From Chloroflexota bacterium (GTDB lineage Bacteria > Chloroflexota > Anaerolineae > B4-G1), in assembly GCA_024232355.1 (NCBI GenBank), contig JAAEPW010000209.1:34917-98916 (forward strand): 64,000 nt of DNA, read 5' to 3'. Numbering within the stretch: the stretch's first letter is position 1; each line of letters begins with the position of its first letter. Shown here piece after piece: positions 8,061-16,894 of the stretch. The position numbers and the translations under genes were made by a program. Under the pieces are notes generated by a model. That model did no database searches and was not told the DNA's origin. It was given only the letters and a program-made list of their open reading frames with translations.

Positions 8061-10756
8061 AAATTCCCAGCGACCCGACCGCGAACAAGGACAGAAAGCG
8101 GGTTTTTCGGCCAAGGCCCAGTTTCTCGTCTCCGCCAGTGCTCGCCACGTTACTGATCCTAGCCTTTGTCGCCGGACTGTCCCTTTCCAACCTCCTCATA
8201 CCACCCGCTCACATTTCCGCACCTCCAAACGCCTACGCCCCCTTCCCTCTCAACCCGCTCACACCCACTCCTCTCCAACCTTCCCCCACGCCCCCTCCCA
8301 CTCCCACGGCCACTACGCCGGGCGCTGGAGATACCCTGGAAACACTCTACATTGAAATTGCGCCAGCAGACGTGGCCCAGATTGAGGCCAAACGGAAACA
8401 AGCGCTACAACTGGGCATCCTGCTGTCGAGCGGCGGTGACTATGTCCCGGCTACCATTCGCGTCGGCACTGGTGGGAGCGAGTCGCCGGTTGAACTGCGC
8501 CTCAAAGGCGATTGGACAGATCATTTTGCGTCTGACAAATGGTCGTTCCGCGTGCGCGCGATGGGCGAGAACTATGTGTTTGGGATGCGCACATTTTCGC
8601 TCCAGGATCCGTCCACGCGCACTTTTCTCAACGAGTGGGCGCTTTTGCAAAACCTGCGCTTGGAAGGCGTGCTCGGCGTGCGCTATCGCTTTGTCCACAT
8701 CGTCTTGAACGAAGAGTACAAGGGCATCTATGCGCTGGAGGAGGGTTTCTCCAAAGAACTATTCGAGGCGCAGGAACGCCGCGAGGGGCTGATCATTCGC
8801 TACGACGAGGACCTGGTGTGGGAATACCGTGCCTTTTACGACGATCAACTGGTCCCCCAGGCTATCAATGAGTTTTACATCATTGACGAGTTCCAATCCG
8901 GGCGGATCAATGCCGACCCGGCCCTCTCCGCACAGCGCGACGTTGCCGTTGGTCTGTTACGCGCGCTGTGGACCGGCGAGCAGAGTGGCGCTCAAGTATT
9001 CAACATCGAGACGATGGGTCGCTTTCTCGCTTTGAGCGACCTGTGGAGAGCGCGCCACGCCCTGGTCTGGCATAACCTGCGCTACTATTATGACCCGATC
9101 ACGGCCCGATTGGAGCCGGTCGCCTTTGACTGCCATCCACTGGCCTCGACTCGTTCCACCGAGGGGATCGGATTGCCCCAGGAAACCTTTTACCGCGACC
9201 CGTACTTGCAAGCTGCTTATGTCCGGGAACTGGAGCGGATCACCCAACCCGGTTACGTCGAGCAATTGGAAGCCCAGCTAGGCCCCCAGTTCGACGCCCT
9301 GTACGCTGCCCTGGAACCTGAATTCGGCCCAGATGTCCTGGCGCGTCCCTGGGATACGCTGCGCATACGCCAGGGATTGCTTTGTCAAATGTTGGATCCA
9401 TACCAGACAATCTATGCCTACGCGCAACGTGACGAACGACAAATGGCTATTGACGTGGGCAACCTCCTGGACCTGCCCGTCGAGATCGTCGGTCTCGAGG
9501 TGGACGGTGCAATGTTGCCCGCCCACGACGAGTGGGTCCAATCTGAATCAAGCGACTTGGTCGTGCCGTCGCCTTTAGAGGGCTTTGAACAAGCTCTCGT
9601 TCTGCGGCCCCTCGATCCCCAGGCGACGCACATACCCTACGTCCACCTGCAAATTCCCCCCCCGGCGACGTTTCCCACTGATACTGTGCCCGAGATCAAC
9701 GTCGTCACCCGGCTGTGGGGCCAAAGCACGACGCATACTCAGACCGTGTTGCCCGGTTACGCCCTGCCGCTTGCCCAAGGACCGCTGCCGACCCCGCCCA
9801 CAGTTGAGCAGGCATTAGGTCAACATCCCTACTTGCAATTGGTTGATGGGCAGGATACCCTGCGCATCGCAGGTGGGATGTGGGACGTCAACGGCGATCT
9901 GATCCTGCCCGCCGGCTTTGGCCTGCGCCTGGACCCAGGCACGACGCTGCGCTTTGGGCATAATAACTTGCTGCTCTCCCGTGGCCCTCTCGATTTCCAG
10001 GGCACCGTCGACGCACCGATTCTTTTGCAACCCAAACAATCGAAGGAAAGCCAAGCGGCGCCCGTCACTGACCGGTGGAACGGCATTGTCGTATTGCAGG
10101 CGGACGGGCCTTCGGCCTGGAACTATGTCACCGTCGAGCGCGCATCCGCCGTGGATCGGGATGGTTGGACGCTCACCGGCGGCGTTACTTTTTACGCAAG
10201 CCCCATCCGCCTGGAGAATTGCCGCATCCTGAACAGCCAGGCCGAGGATGGCATCAACGTCATCCGCACCGAGTTTGCGTTCGTCCGCTCCGAGTTCGCG
10301 CACACCGCCTCCGATGCCTTTGACGCCGATTTCAGTCAGGGAGTGGTCGAAGAATGCGTCTTTCACGACATTGGCGGCGACGGCATCGACGTCAGTGGCA
10401 GCGATGTACGGCTACACAGTGTACGGCTGCTCGACATTGGCGACAAAGCGATCTCGGTGGGTGAGGCCAGCCGTCTCACGGCCCAGGACGTGTACATGGA
10501 GAACGTCACCTTTGGTCTGGTGAGCAAAGACCTCTCGCGCGCCACGCTCGACGATGCGACGATCGTCAATGCGCGGCGGGCCGGGCTTGCCGTCTATGTC
10601 AAAAAACCCGCTTATGGTCCCGCGTCACTCGGCGCTCATTCCATTACCTTTGTAGACGTGCCGCCAGAACAGCACACGCTCGTTCAGACCGGCAGTTGGA
10701 TCGATCTGGAGGACACGCGGATATGGGGAGTGGATTTTGACGTGGAGGGGTGGTAG
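8057..10756 (+). CDS. CotH-kinase-like membrane-anchored protein with C-terminal beta-helix
   Basis: 899 residues. A short cytoplasmic tail, one helix (about residues 28-48), a Pro/Thr-rich linker (about 50-90), a CotH-like domain (about 95-480) and a C-terminal right-handed beta-helix-like region (about 600-899) with repeating short strands and Asn/Asp turns. The CotH signature is present as RYRFVHIVLNEEYKGIYALEE (residues 209-228, truncated here). The motif that should read D-x-D is D358-C-H360, so one aspartate is retained and the other is His. It may be inactive or use an altered metal site. ATGA overlap with the VTC gene; the stop abuts the next ATG. Confidence 0.75.
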   Translation: MKIPSDPTANKDRKRVFRPRPSFSSPPVLATLLILAFVAGLSLSNLLIPPAHISAPPNAYAPFPLNPLTPTPLQPSPTPPPTPTATTPGAGDTLETLYIEIAPADVAQIEAKRKQALQLGILLSSGGDYVPATIRVGTGGSESPVELRLKGDWTDHFASDKWSFRVRAMGENYVFGMRTFSLQDPSTRTFLNEWALLQNLRLEGVLGVRYRFVHIVLNEEYKGIYALEEGFSKELFEAQERREGLIIRYDEDLVWEYRAFYDDQLVPQAINEFYIIDEFQSGRINADPALSAQRDVAVGLLRALWTGEQSGAQVFNIETMGRFLALSDLWRARHALVWHNLRYYYDPITARLEPVAFDCHPLASTRSTEGIGLPQETFYRDPYLQAAYVRELERITQPGYVEQLEAQLGPQFDALYAALEPEFGPDVLARPWDTLRIRQGLLCQMLDPYQTIYAYAQRDERQMAIDVGNLLDLPVEIVGLEVDGAMLPAHDEWVQSESSDLVVPSPLEGFEQALVLRPLDPQATHIPYVHLQIPPPATFPTDTVPEINVVTRLWGQSTTHTQTVLPGYALPLAQGPLPTPPTVEQALGQHPYLQLVDGQDTLRIAGGMWDVNGDLILPAGFGLRLDPGTTLRFGHNNLLLSRGPLDFQGTVDAPILLQPKQSKESQAAPVTDRWNGIVVLQADGPSAWNYVTVERASAVDRDGWTLTGGVTFYASPIRLENCRILNSQAEDGINVIRTEFAFVRSEFAHTASDAFDADFSQGVVEECVFHDIGGDGIDVSGSDVRLHSVRLLDIGDKAISVGEASRLTAQDVYMENVTFGLVSKDLSRATLDDATIVNARRAGLAVYVKKPAYGPASLGAHSITFVDVPPEQHTLVQTGSWIDLEDTRIWGVDFDVEGW

Positions 10757-12730
10757 ATGGCGGGCGTCCTCCGCAACTCGCAGTCCCCCATACTGTGGAC
10801 ATTTCTGGGCTTGAGCTTGTTGCTTCCATTGATCGTGGCCGTGGGATGGGGCGGCATTTATGCCGATGCGGCCTACGAACAGTTCCAACAGGCGCACGCT
10901 ATTAGCGCGGGGCAGAGTTGGGACCTGCGCGGCTTTAGCCCACTCTACACGCTGTTATTGGCGCTGGCGGATTTTTTGCACCTGCCATTGCTGCCCATCG
11001 CCACGATGATGAGTGTGCTCGGCTGGATGACGGCCATCATCGCCTGCTTCCTCACCGGCCTGACCCTCGACCGCCCGACGTTTTCCATTGCAGTGGCTGT
11101 CCTATTGACACTGCACCCACTGCAAGGCCGGGTGCTGGGTCTCGAACAAGGATTTGTCTTGGGCCTGATGGGCCTGGCAACGTGGTGGGTGGCGCGAGGC
11201 CGGGTCAAGACCGCCCTGGTCGCAGCACTGATCCTGCTTGTGACCCAACCATTGACGAACCTTTCACCAGAGTCTCTGTGGAACACCCCGCGCCTGACCA
11301 CGCCGCTGCTAGCGGTGTTGGATGTTCTCATCGCTGCCGGGTTTGCCTTTCTCGTGCCAGACCTGGATTGGTTGACGTCACCGGTGCTCGACAGGCACGC
11401 GCTAAAGAAAGGCTTTTGCGTCCTCGGCCTGGCTGCACTGGCGTTTGGGCAAGGGCGCGCACTGGCGCAGGATTGGTGGCTCCGTCCCACCGACCGCCCG
11501 GCGTTGTACGAGACGCTCGCACAGTGGCTACAGACGCACGCGCTGCCCACAGAGACCATCGCTACGCAACATCCCGGCTTGATGGGACACTTGTCTCAGC
11601 GCGCCACAATGCCGCTGCCCCAGGCCGACCAGGCAAGCGCATCCTCCCTCGTGCACGCACTTGAACGCGAGCGCCCCGACTATTGCATCGCCCTGAACAG
11701 CCTGGCCTGGCGTGGCGTGCGGGCACAACCCTGGTTCCAAGAGCATTATGCAGAGATGTACCAAATCGCCAGTCCCTACGACGCAAGCACGCCCCTGATT
11801 CTGTTCCGCTACGCGCCTACGCCATTCGACGCCGGAAAAGCGATCAGCACGACGGCGACTTTTGTCGTGGACGAGTCTACGGGGGAACAGTTCGCGCTTG
11901 CCGGCTACCGCCTCGACAGCCAGCGCATCACCCCTGGCGAACCATTGCACCTGACGTTGTACTGGCAGGCCACAACTGTGCTCCGCCAATCCTTGTCACT
12001 GACCGTGCGCCTGTTTGACCCGGCGACGGAAGAGACCTGGGTCCAGATCGAGAACCCGGTTCCCGGCGGGCTTGCGACGGACCTCTGGAATGACGGAGCA
12101 CAGTTCGACGACCGCTACACCCTGCTGCCACCCGCTGATATGCCACCCGGTGAATACGTCCTGGACGTAATGTGCCACTTGCCCAACGGTCGTTCTCTGG
12201 CGGTGCGCGCCGACGATGGGACGACGGAAAAAGCTGTAGAGACGAGACTCACTCTCACCCAGGTCAGTCGCCCTCCCAGCGTCAGCACCGCTCCCCTCAC
12301 ACCAGATCATCCGTTCAACGCGACTTTTGGCAGTGTAGGTGAAATCGAACTGTCAGGCTATGATGCCGTGACCCGGATCTCGCCGGGCGACACGCTGCGC
12401 GTGGCACTGTATTGGTACGTCCGGCAGCCTGTGCCACTCAACTATAAAGTCTTTGTTCATTTGTTGTTTGCTCAAGACAAATCTATCGTCCTGGCCCAGG
12501 GCGACGGTTTGCCGGTCGCTTGGACTTACCCCACCGTAGAGTGGCAGCCGGGCGAGGCCATCCGTGACGAGCACCTTTTGGTGCTCCCATCGTCGGCGCC
12601 ACGTGGCGACTATTGGCTCGTCGTGGGTATGTACGACTCGGCCACTGGCGAGCGCGCCATCGTCCGCGATGCCGACGGGAACGAAATCGCTGGCTTGCGC
12701 GTGACGCTCCAACAGGTCCAGGTACGGTAG
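10757..12730 (+). CDS. Polytopic membrane protein with two C-terminal beta-sandwich modules
   Basis: 657 residues; the ATG follows the previous stop with no gap. About six to eight helices occupy residues 10-250. The early loop YADAAYEQFQQAHAISAG suggests a shortened GT-C-like membrane core. Two extracytoplasmic modules follow (about residues 345-490 and 520-650). Each carries the pattern L-x-LYW...VHL...W-x-PG-E...LP...GDYWLVVGMY that also ends the glycosyltransferases at 24414, 35474 and 38978. No catalytic signature identified. Its place between two CotH-like genes suggests it belongs to the same surface-assembly operon. Confidence 0.65.
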   Translation: MAGVLRNSQSPILWTFLGLSLLLPLIVAVGWGGIYADAAYEQFQQAHAISAGQSWDLRGFSPLYTLLLALADFLHLPLLPIATMMSVLGWMTAIIACFLTGLTLDRPTFSIAVAVLLTLHPLQGRVLGLEQGFVLGLMGLATWWVARGRVKTALVAALILLVTQPLTNLSPESLWNTPRLTTPLLAVLDVLIAAGFAFLVPDLDWLTSPVLDRHALKKGFCVLGLAALAFGQGRALAQDWWLRPTDRPALYETLAQWLQTHALPTETIATQHPGLMGHLSQRATMPLPQADQASASSLVHALERERPDYCIALNSLAWRGVRAQPWFQEHYAEMYQIASPYDASTPLILFRYAPTPFDAGKAISTTATFVVDESTGEQFALAGYRLDSQRITPGEPLHLTLYWQATTVLRQSLSLTVRLFDPATEETWVQIENPVPGGLATDLWNDGAQFDDRYTLLPPADMPPGEYVLDVMCHLPNGRSLAVRADDGTTEKAVETRLTLTQVSRPPSVSTAPLTPDHPFNATFGSVGEIELSGYDAVTRISPGDTLRVALYWYVRQPVPLNYKVFVHLLFAQDKSIVLAQGDGLPVAWTYPTVEWQPGEAIRDEHLLVLPSSAPRGDYWLVVGMYDSATGERAIVRDADGNEIAGLRVTLQQVQVR

Positions 12731-12735
12731 AAGCA

Positions 12736-15387
12736 ATGAACGATAAACGTTCTACCCGCTCAATGCTTTATTTGTTGCTGCTGATCGCCGTGTTGCTTGC
12801 CGCGCTCTGGCTGACCGATAAATTGGAGCGCGACACGTTGCTGCTCGCACCGCAACTTGGGACCGTCGATTCTGGCGCTCCACGTTCTATCCCGACTTTT
12901 ACCCCCCCTGGCGGCGCGTACGAGCACAGCCTGCGGCTCGACATACAAGCATCCCAACCTGATGCCCCGCTTATTTTCACTACGGGAGGCCACACCCCAA
13001 CCTTGACCATCGGCACTCTTTACGAGCGGCCCCTGCTCCTCGATGCCAGCGCGCCCGGCGTCACCGTCATGCGCGCACGTCAGATTGTGAACGGTGTAGC
13101 TGGCCCGGTGGTCAGCGCTTCTTATATCGTGGGGGTAGAAAACTCGCTTCCAGCCCTCTCGATCATCATCGATCCACGTGATCTATGGGACGCCGAGCGC
13201 GGTATCTTGGTCAACACCTGGCAACGCGGACGGGAGTGGGAATGTCCGGTTCACGTGACCTACGTCGAGGGCACTCGTCCTGGACTCGGACAAGTACAGG
13301 GTGAGCGGGGGTTCGAGATTTCCGCCGGGCTGCGCATCCACGGCGATCGCTCTGTGCGCAAACGCTCTGTGCGCAAACGTTTCGATGGGGCCAAGCAGTC
13401 ATTTCGACTCTACTTTCGTAATGCATACGGTGCAGCGCGCCTGGAATCCTCACCATTTTCCGAGCACCCGCGCCAGGCACAATCGTACAAACGTCTTTTA
13501 TTACAGGCTGGGGATCGCGCGGGCCGTTGGACGCTTTTGGACGAGCAACTCATGTCCGACGTCGCTGCCGAAATTGGCGGGCGCGTGGCGCGTGCCCGCT
13601 TTGTGTTGCTGTTCTTGAATGGAGCACCGTGGGGCGTATACCGCTTGAGCGAGCGCATCGACCGCTTTTTTCTGGAGGACAATTTGCGCATCCGCTCTGC
13701 CGATCTGATCCAGGATGGGCGCGCGGAGGAGGGTGACGACGTCCACTGGAACGCGCTGATGGATTGGTTGGCGACTCATGATCTATCTGACAGGGCAAAC
13801 TATGCCTATATTCAGACTCAGGTTGACGTGGATGACTTTATCGATCACGCTATCCTCCAGATGTACTTTGGCCTGCCAGCGGACCGCTTTGTGGCCGTTC
13901 GACCGCGCGTGGAGGGAGGGCGTTGGTTTTGGCTGTACGGGGATTCTGCTTCAGAAAGTGGGATTTTAGGAGGAAATTTACTTTCTTCCGACTTGGGCGA
14001 CGTGGCGCTGTTGCAACATCGTTTGCTGGAGAATCCCGACTACCGGATCCAATTTGCCAAGCGCACCGCCAACCTGCTGAACACGGTGCTGGCACCGGAG
14101 GTTATGGCGATGCGCGTTGATCGCTTGGCCGCGCAGTTACAGCCCGACATCGCGCACGAGACTGACCGTTGGCCCACGCTCACCGATTGGGAGCAGAACG
14201 TCGCCATTTTGCGAGACACCCTCCTGCACCGGTCAGACGAAATCCGGCAGCAAGTGCTCGCGTCATCCAATTTGTCCGGCACAGCGTCTATCGAATTCCA
14301 CTCGACGCCAGATGGCGGTGGCAACATTTTCATCGCCGGGCATTGGCTGCCTGGGTCTCCCTGGAATGGCATCTATTTTCTAGGAACCGATATTCACGCC
14401 ATCGCCGTTCCCGTCTCCGGCTATGTCTTTGAGCGGTGGGAGAACACGGCGCACCAGTCGCCCCGTTCCACGTCCATCACCATCACCGTAGACGGGCCGG
14501 ACACGCTTACGGCTCGCTTTGTCCCTGTGCCCCAGGATGACCCCCCGTTGCGCCCCAACGACGTGATTATCAACGAATACTGGATCAACGACGATGGGAC
14601 ACGCTACACCACTGTCGGAAATCGTCCCATCGAGCAAGATTGGTTAGAGTTGTTGGTCACCCGTCCAGGTACGGTCGATCTGCGTGCTTGGCGCATCACC
14701 GACAACGACACCAAATTGGGCACACGCGAAGGCTCGATCATCCTGCCCCAGTTCGAGTCCCTGGCTGCTGTACCGCGCGGCACGGTCATTTTGATCATTG
14801 CCACCGAAAGCAACTCGAATGCGGCCTATTTTGGGCAGGATGACCTCGATTTTGAGGATGGGCAGATGGTCTTTTACGTCGGCAACGGCAATCTCGACGT
14901 GATCACGGACCCGGGATTTGGCATTGGACGGGGAAATGATAACCTGGCCTTGCTGGCACCTGGTTCTGACGGACTCCCATTGACCGCCGACGACGTTGGG
15001 ATCGATTTCGTCGCCGAAGGAAATGCCATCACGCCTTTCTCGTTCGGTGTCTTGAGAGATGGTGTTGTGTTCAAAGCGCCGTTTTGGGACCTGGGAGGCG
15101 ATGATGGCGTCCTATTTGTCGGAAAAACAGACGCCGGGCGTGATGGTCAGAACGATGACAGCGCCGGATGGATCGTCGCTCCCTCAGCCGAGCAATCCGG
15201 GGATGGTACGAGACTGGACAATACAAATATCCTGACCCCGGGCGCTTTGAACTATTGGCAAAGTGAAGCGGCGATTCAACCCGGCGTTTTGACGTGGTCT
15301 TTTATCGGGCTGGTGCTCGTGGTGATCGCGCTGTATCTGCGCATCAAGGCTGATCAATCTGCTCCGCGAAAAACGACGGGCAGGTAA
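12736..15387 (+). CDS. CotH-kinase-family protein with chitobiase-C-like, InlB-B-like and lamin-tail domains; altered active site
   Basis: 883 residues from the ATG at 12736, five bases after the previous stop. Order: N-terminal helix (residues 9-26), chitobiase/hexosaminidase C-terminal-like module (about 50-135), CotH domain (about 140-450), a divergent InlB B-repeat-like stretch (GYVFERWENTAHQ...TARFVP), a lamin-tail-like domain (NEYWINDDG...LELLV...WRITDNDT) and a C-terminal helix (WSFIGLVLVVIALYL). The CotH signature LFLNGAPWGVYRLSERID is intact, but the metal motif is G402-D-S-A405 instead of W-D-x-D. A 15-bp direct duplication encodes RSVRKRSVRKR. Closest relative in the window is 21698-24082. 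The 3' end overlaps the convergent gene by 34 bases. Confidence 0.8.
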   Translation: MNDKRSTRSMLYLLLLIAVLLAALWLTDKLERDTLLLAPQLGTVDSGAPRSIPTFTPPGGAYEHSLRLDIQASQPDAPLIFTTGGHTPTLTIGTLYERPLLLDASAPGVTVMRARQIVNGVAGPVVSASYIVGVENSLPALSIIIDPRDLWDAERGILVNTWQRGREWECPVHVTYVEGTRPGLGQVQGERGFEISAGLRIHGDRSVRKRSVRKRFDGAKQSFRLYFRNAYGAARLESSPFSEHPRQAQSYKRLLLQAGDRAGRWTLLDEQLMSDVAAEIGGRVARARFVLLFLNGAPWGVYRLSERIDRFFLEDNLRIRSADLIQDGRAEEGDDVHWNALMDWLATHDLSDRANYAYIQTQVDVDDFIDHAILQMYFGLPADRFVAVRPRVEGGRWFWLYGDSASESGILGGNLLSSDLGDVALLQHRLLENPDYRIQFAKRTANLLNTVLAPEVMAMRVDRLAAQLQPDIAHETDRWPTLTDWEQNVAILRDTLLHRSDEIRQQVLASSNLSGTASIEFHSTPDGGGNIFIAGHWLPGSPWNGIYFLGTDIHAIAVPVSGYVFERWENTAHQSPRSTSITITVDGPDTLTARFVPVPQDDPPLRPNDVIINEYWINDDGTRYTTVGNRPIEQDWLELLVTRPGTVDLRAWRITDNDTKLGTREGSIILPQFESLAAVPRGTVILIIATESNSNAAYFGQDDLDFEDGQMVFYVGNGNLDVITDPGFGIGRGNDNLALLAPGSDGLPLTADDVGIDFVAEGNAITPFSFGVLRDGVVFKAPFWDLGGDDGVLFVGKTDAGRDGQNDDSAGWIVAPSAEQSGDGTRLDNTNILTPGALNYWQSEAAIQPGVLTWSFIGLVLVVIALYLRIKADQSAPRKTTGR
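13348..13377 (+). repeat. Tandem duplication of 15 bp inside a CotH gene
   Basis: Two exact copies of CGCTCTGTGCGCAAA at 13348-13362 and 13363-13377. They are in frame and double the peptide RSVRK. The paralog at 21698 has only a short basic stretch here. Confidence 0.9.
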
Positions 15388-16751
15388 AGCCGGTTCGTTT
15401 TGCCCATTACGCCATAAACCCCTGTGTGTCCTACCCACGCGACAAGATAGTTACCTGCCCTTTCCACCACGGCGATGTCGTTCGTCACCCAATCTGTCGG
15501 ACCGAGGCGGTAGAGGCCCAAAGTATCCGTGACCATTCCATAGAAATTCGATCTAGTAAAACCCAGTGTGAGCTTGAGCGGCATATTCAGACTGCCCAAG
15601 GTGCCGGGAATGGACATGGTTATGGTTCCAGATTCAGATATAGAAGGACTGGCATCCAAGTAGAAAAAGTGGTCGATGCCTTGTAGATCGTGTTGTGTGT
15701 TTTGACGACCATCAAAGGTGATGGTAAAAGTTGTATTCGCGTCCACTACCCCAGGCGCAGCGCTCAACAGCGTCAAGTGCTCCGGGTTCGCCAGCCAAAG
15801 GGCGCCACCATCCGGCCCGATGTCGCCAACGGCAAAAGGCATGGGCGTCGGCGTGGGGGATGGGGTAGGCATGGGAGCAGGGCCAGTTCTGGCGCAGCGA
15901 ATGCCATTCCTGGTCCACTTGTAAACCTCTGACTCGTCCAGGCGAACGTATGTGGTAACACCTCTCCAACTGTTTTTCCACGAACCTCCACGTACCACGC
16001 CTTCATTTTTATCCGTGCTTCCCGCTCCCTGGGGATTGTGATACGGCGAGTTGTGGTAATAGCGACTCGCGTAAATATCGCTGGTCCATTCGCAGACGTT
16101 GCCCGCCATATCCAATGCTCCGTATGGGCTGACATTTTCGGGATAGCTGCCCACTGCAACTGTATCCCCCACACAATTATATTCACGATCAATACCCCAC
16201 CGATAGTTCGCTCGATCACACGAAGGCTCATCGTTGCCCCACGGAAACAGGCGCAGGTCTGTTCCACGTGCCGCCTTTTCCCACTCGGCCTCTGTAGGCA
16301 GCCGTTTCCCGGCCCATTGACAAAAAGCCCTGGCCCGATGCGAATCTACATAGATCACGGGATAATTATCAAACTGGGGATTCTTGTAATAGTTCGAGCG
16401 AGTTTCAGACCGGTCATCAAGGGGAGGCAGACAAGCTCCTGCTTCCTCACAGGCCTGGTACTGGGCGTTTGTGACTTCGGTGCGATCAATGTAAAAGCTA
16501 TCTAGGTACACAGTGTGCACGGGACGCGCATCGACGTCACAATGCTCGTACGAGAGGTCATAGGCGCATCCCATAGAGAATGGACCTGCTGGCACAAACA
16601 CTTGGACACTGATTTGAGCAGCATTCGCGCCGCTCCAACGATCCCCCGAGGGCTTTGCAAGAGTGGGGACAGCAACTATGCTAATCAATAGCAAACTAAA
16701 CCCGGATAAAAGAACAAATAGAAAAGCCATTTTGGAATTCACTAATTTCAT
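15354..16751 (-). CDS. Secreted SUMF1/FGE-fold protein with C-terminal YLPVV tail
   Basis: 465 residues from the ATG at 16751, with AAAGGAAA upstream. Signal peptide in about residues 1-32. A formylglycine-generating-enzyme-type domain (about 50-285) shows FVPAGPFSMGC, IDRTEVTNAQYQAC, RLPTEAEWEKAARG, GNVCEWTSD and RGGSWKN. The cysteines of the real FGE active site after GGS are absent (GGSWKNSWRGVTTYVR), so sulfatase-activating activity is unlikely and a binding or PvdO/EgtB-like role is more probable. A Pro/Thr linker follows, then a C-terminal beta domain ending in NRLYLPVVFRGAD. Many surface proteins of this phylum end this way. Tail-to-tail overlap of 34 bases with the CotH gene. Confidence 0.8.
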   Translation of the reverse strand: MKLVNSKMAFLFVLLSGFSLLLISIVAVPTLAKPSGDRWSGANAAQISVQVFVPAGPFSMGCAYDLSYEHCDVDARPVHTVYLDSFYIDRTEVTNAQYQACEEAGACLPPLDDRSETRSNYYKNPQFDNYPVIYVDSHRARAFCQWAGKRLPTEAEWEKAARGTDLRLFPWGNDEPSCDRANYRWGIDREYNCVGDTVAVGSYPENVSPYGALDMAGNVCEWTSDIYASRYYHNSPYHNPQGAGSTDKNEGVVRGGSWKNSWRGVTTYVRLDESEVYKWTRNGIRCARTGPAPMPTPSPTPTPMPFAVGDIGPDGGALWLANPEHLTLLSAAPGVVDANTTFTITFDGRQNTQHDLQGIDHFFYLDASPSISESGTITMSIPGTLGSLNMPLKLTLGFTRSNFYGMVTDTLGLYRLGPTDWVTNDIAVVERAGNYLVAWVGHTGVYGVMGKTNRLYLPVVFRGAD

Positions 16752-16766
16752 TATTTTCCTTTGGGC

Positions 16767-16879
16767 ACTGGTTCAGTTGAATGGGATTACGATGTAGCCG
16801 AGGTTTCCATAGCGCGTAAGGCCCTGCGAGGTATGGAAACCTCGGCTACTATCCAGAAATCCCACCCAACTGAACTAGT
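16767..16879. mobile_element. MITE-like inverted-repeat element, 113 bp
   Basis: Terminal inverted repeats ACTGGTTCAGTTGAATGGGA (left) and ACTAGTTCAGTTGGGTGGGA (right, reverse complement) match at 20 of 24 positions when extended. An inner perfect 18-bp inverted repeat GTAGCCGAGGTTTCCATA lies at 16794-16811 and 16832-16849. No coding capacity and no clear target duplication. It sits between two minus-strand genes and could also fold into a transcript hairpin. Confidence 0.6.
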
Positions 16880-16894
16880 ACCTTCCTTTGATCA

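Noticed and set aside
15354..16751. Functional formylglycine-generating enzyme
   Set aside because: The active-site cysteines expected after the GGS motif are absent.
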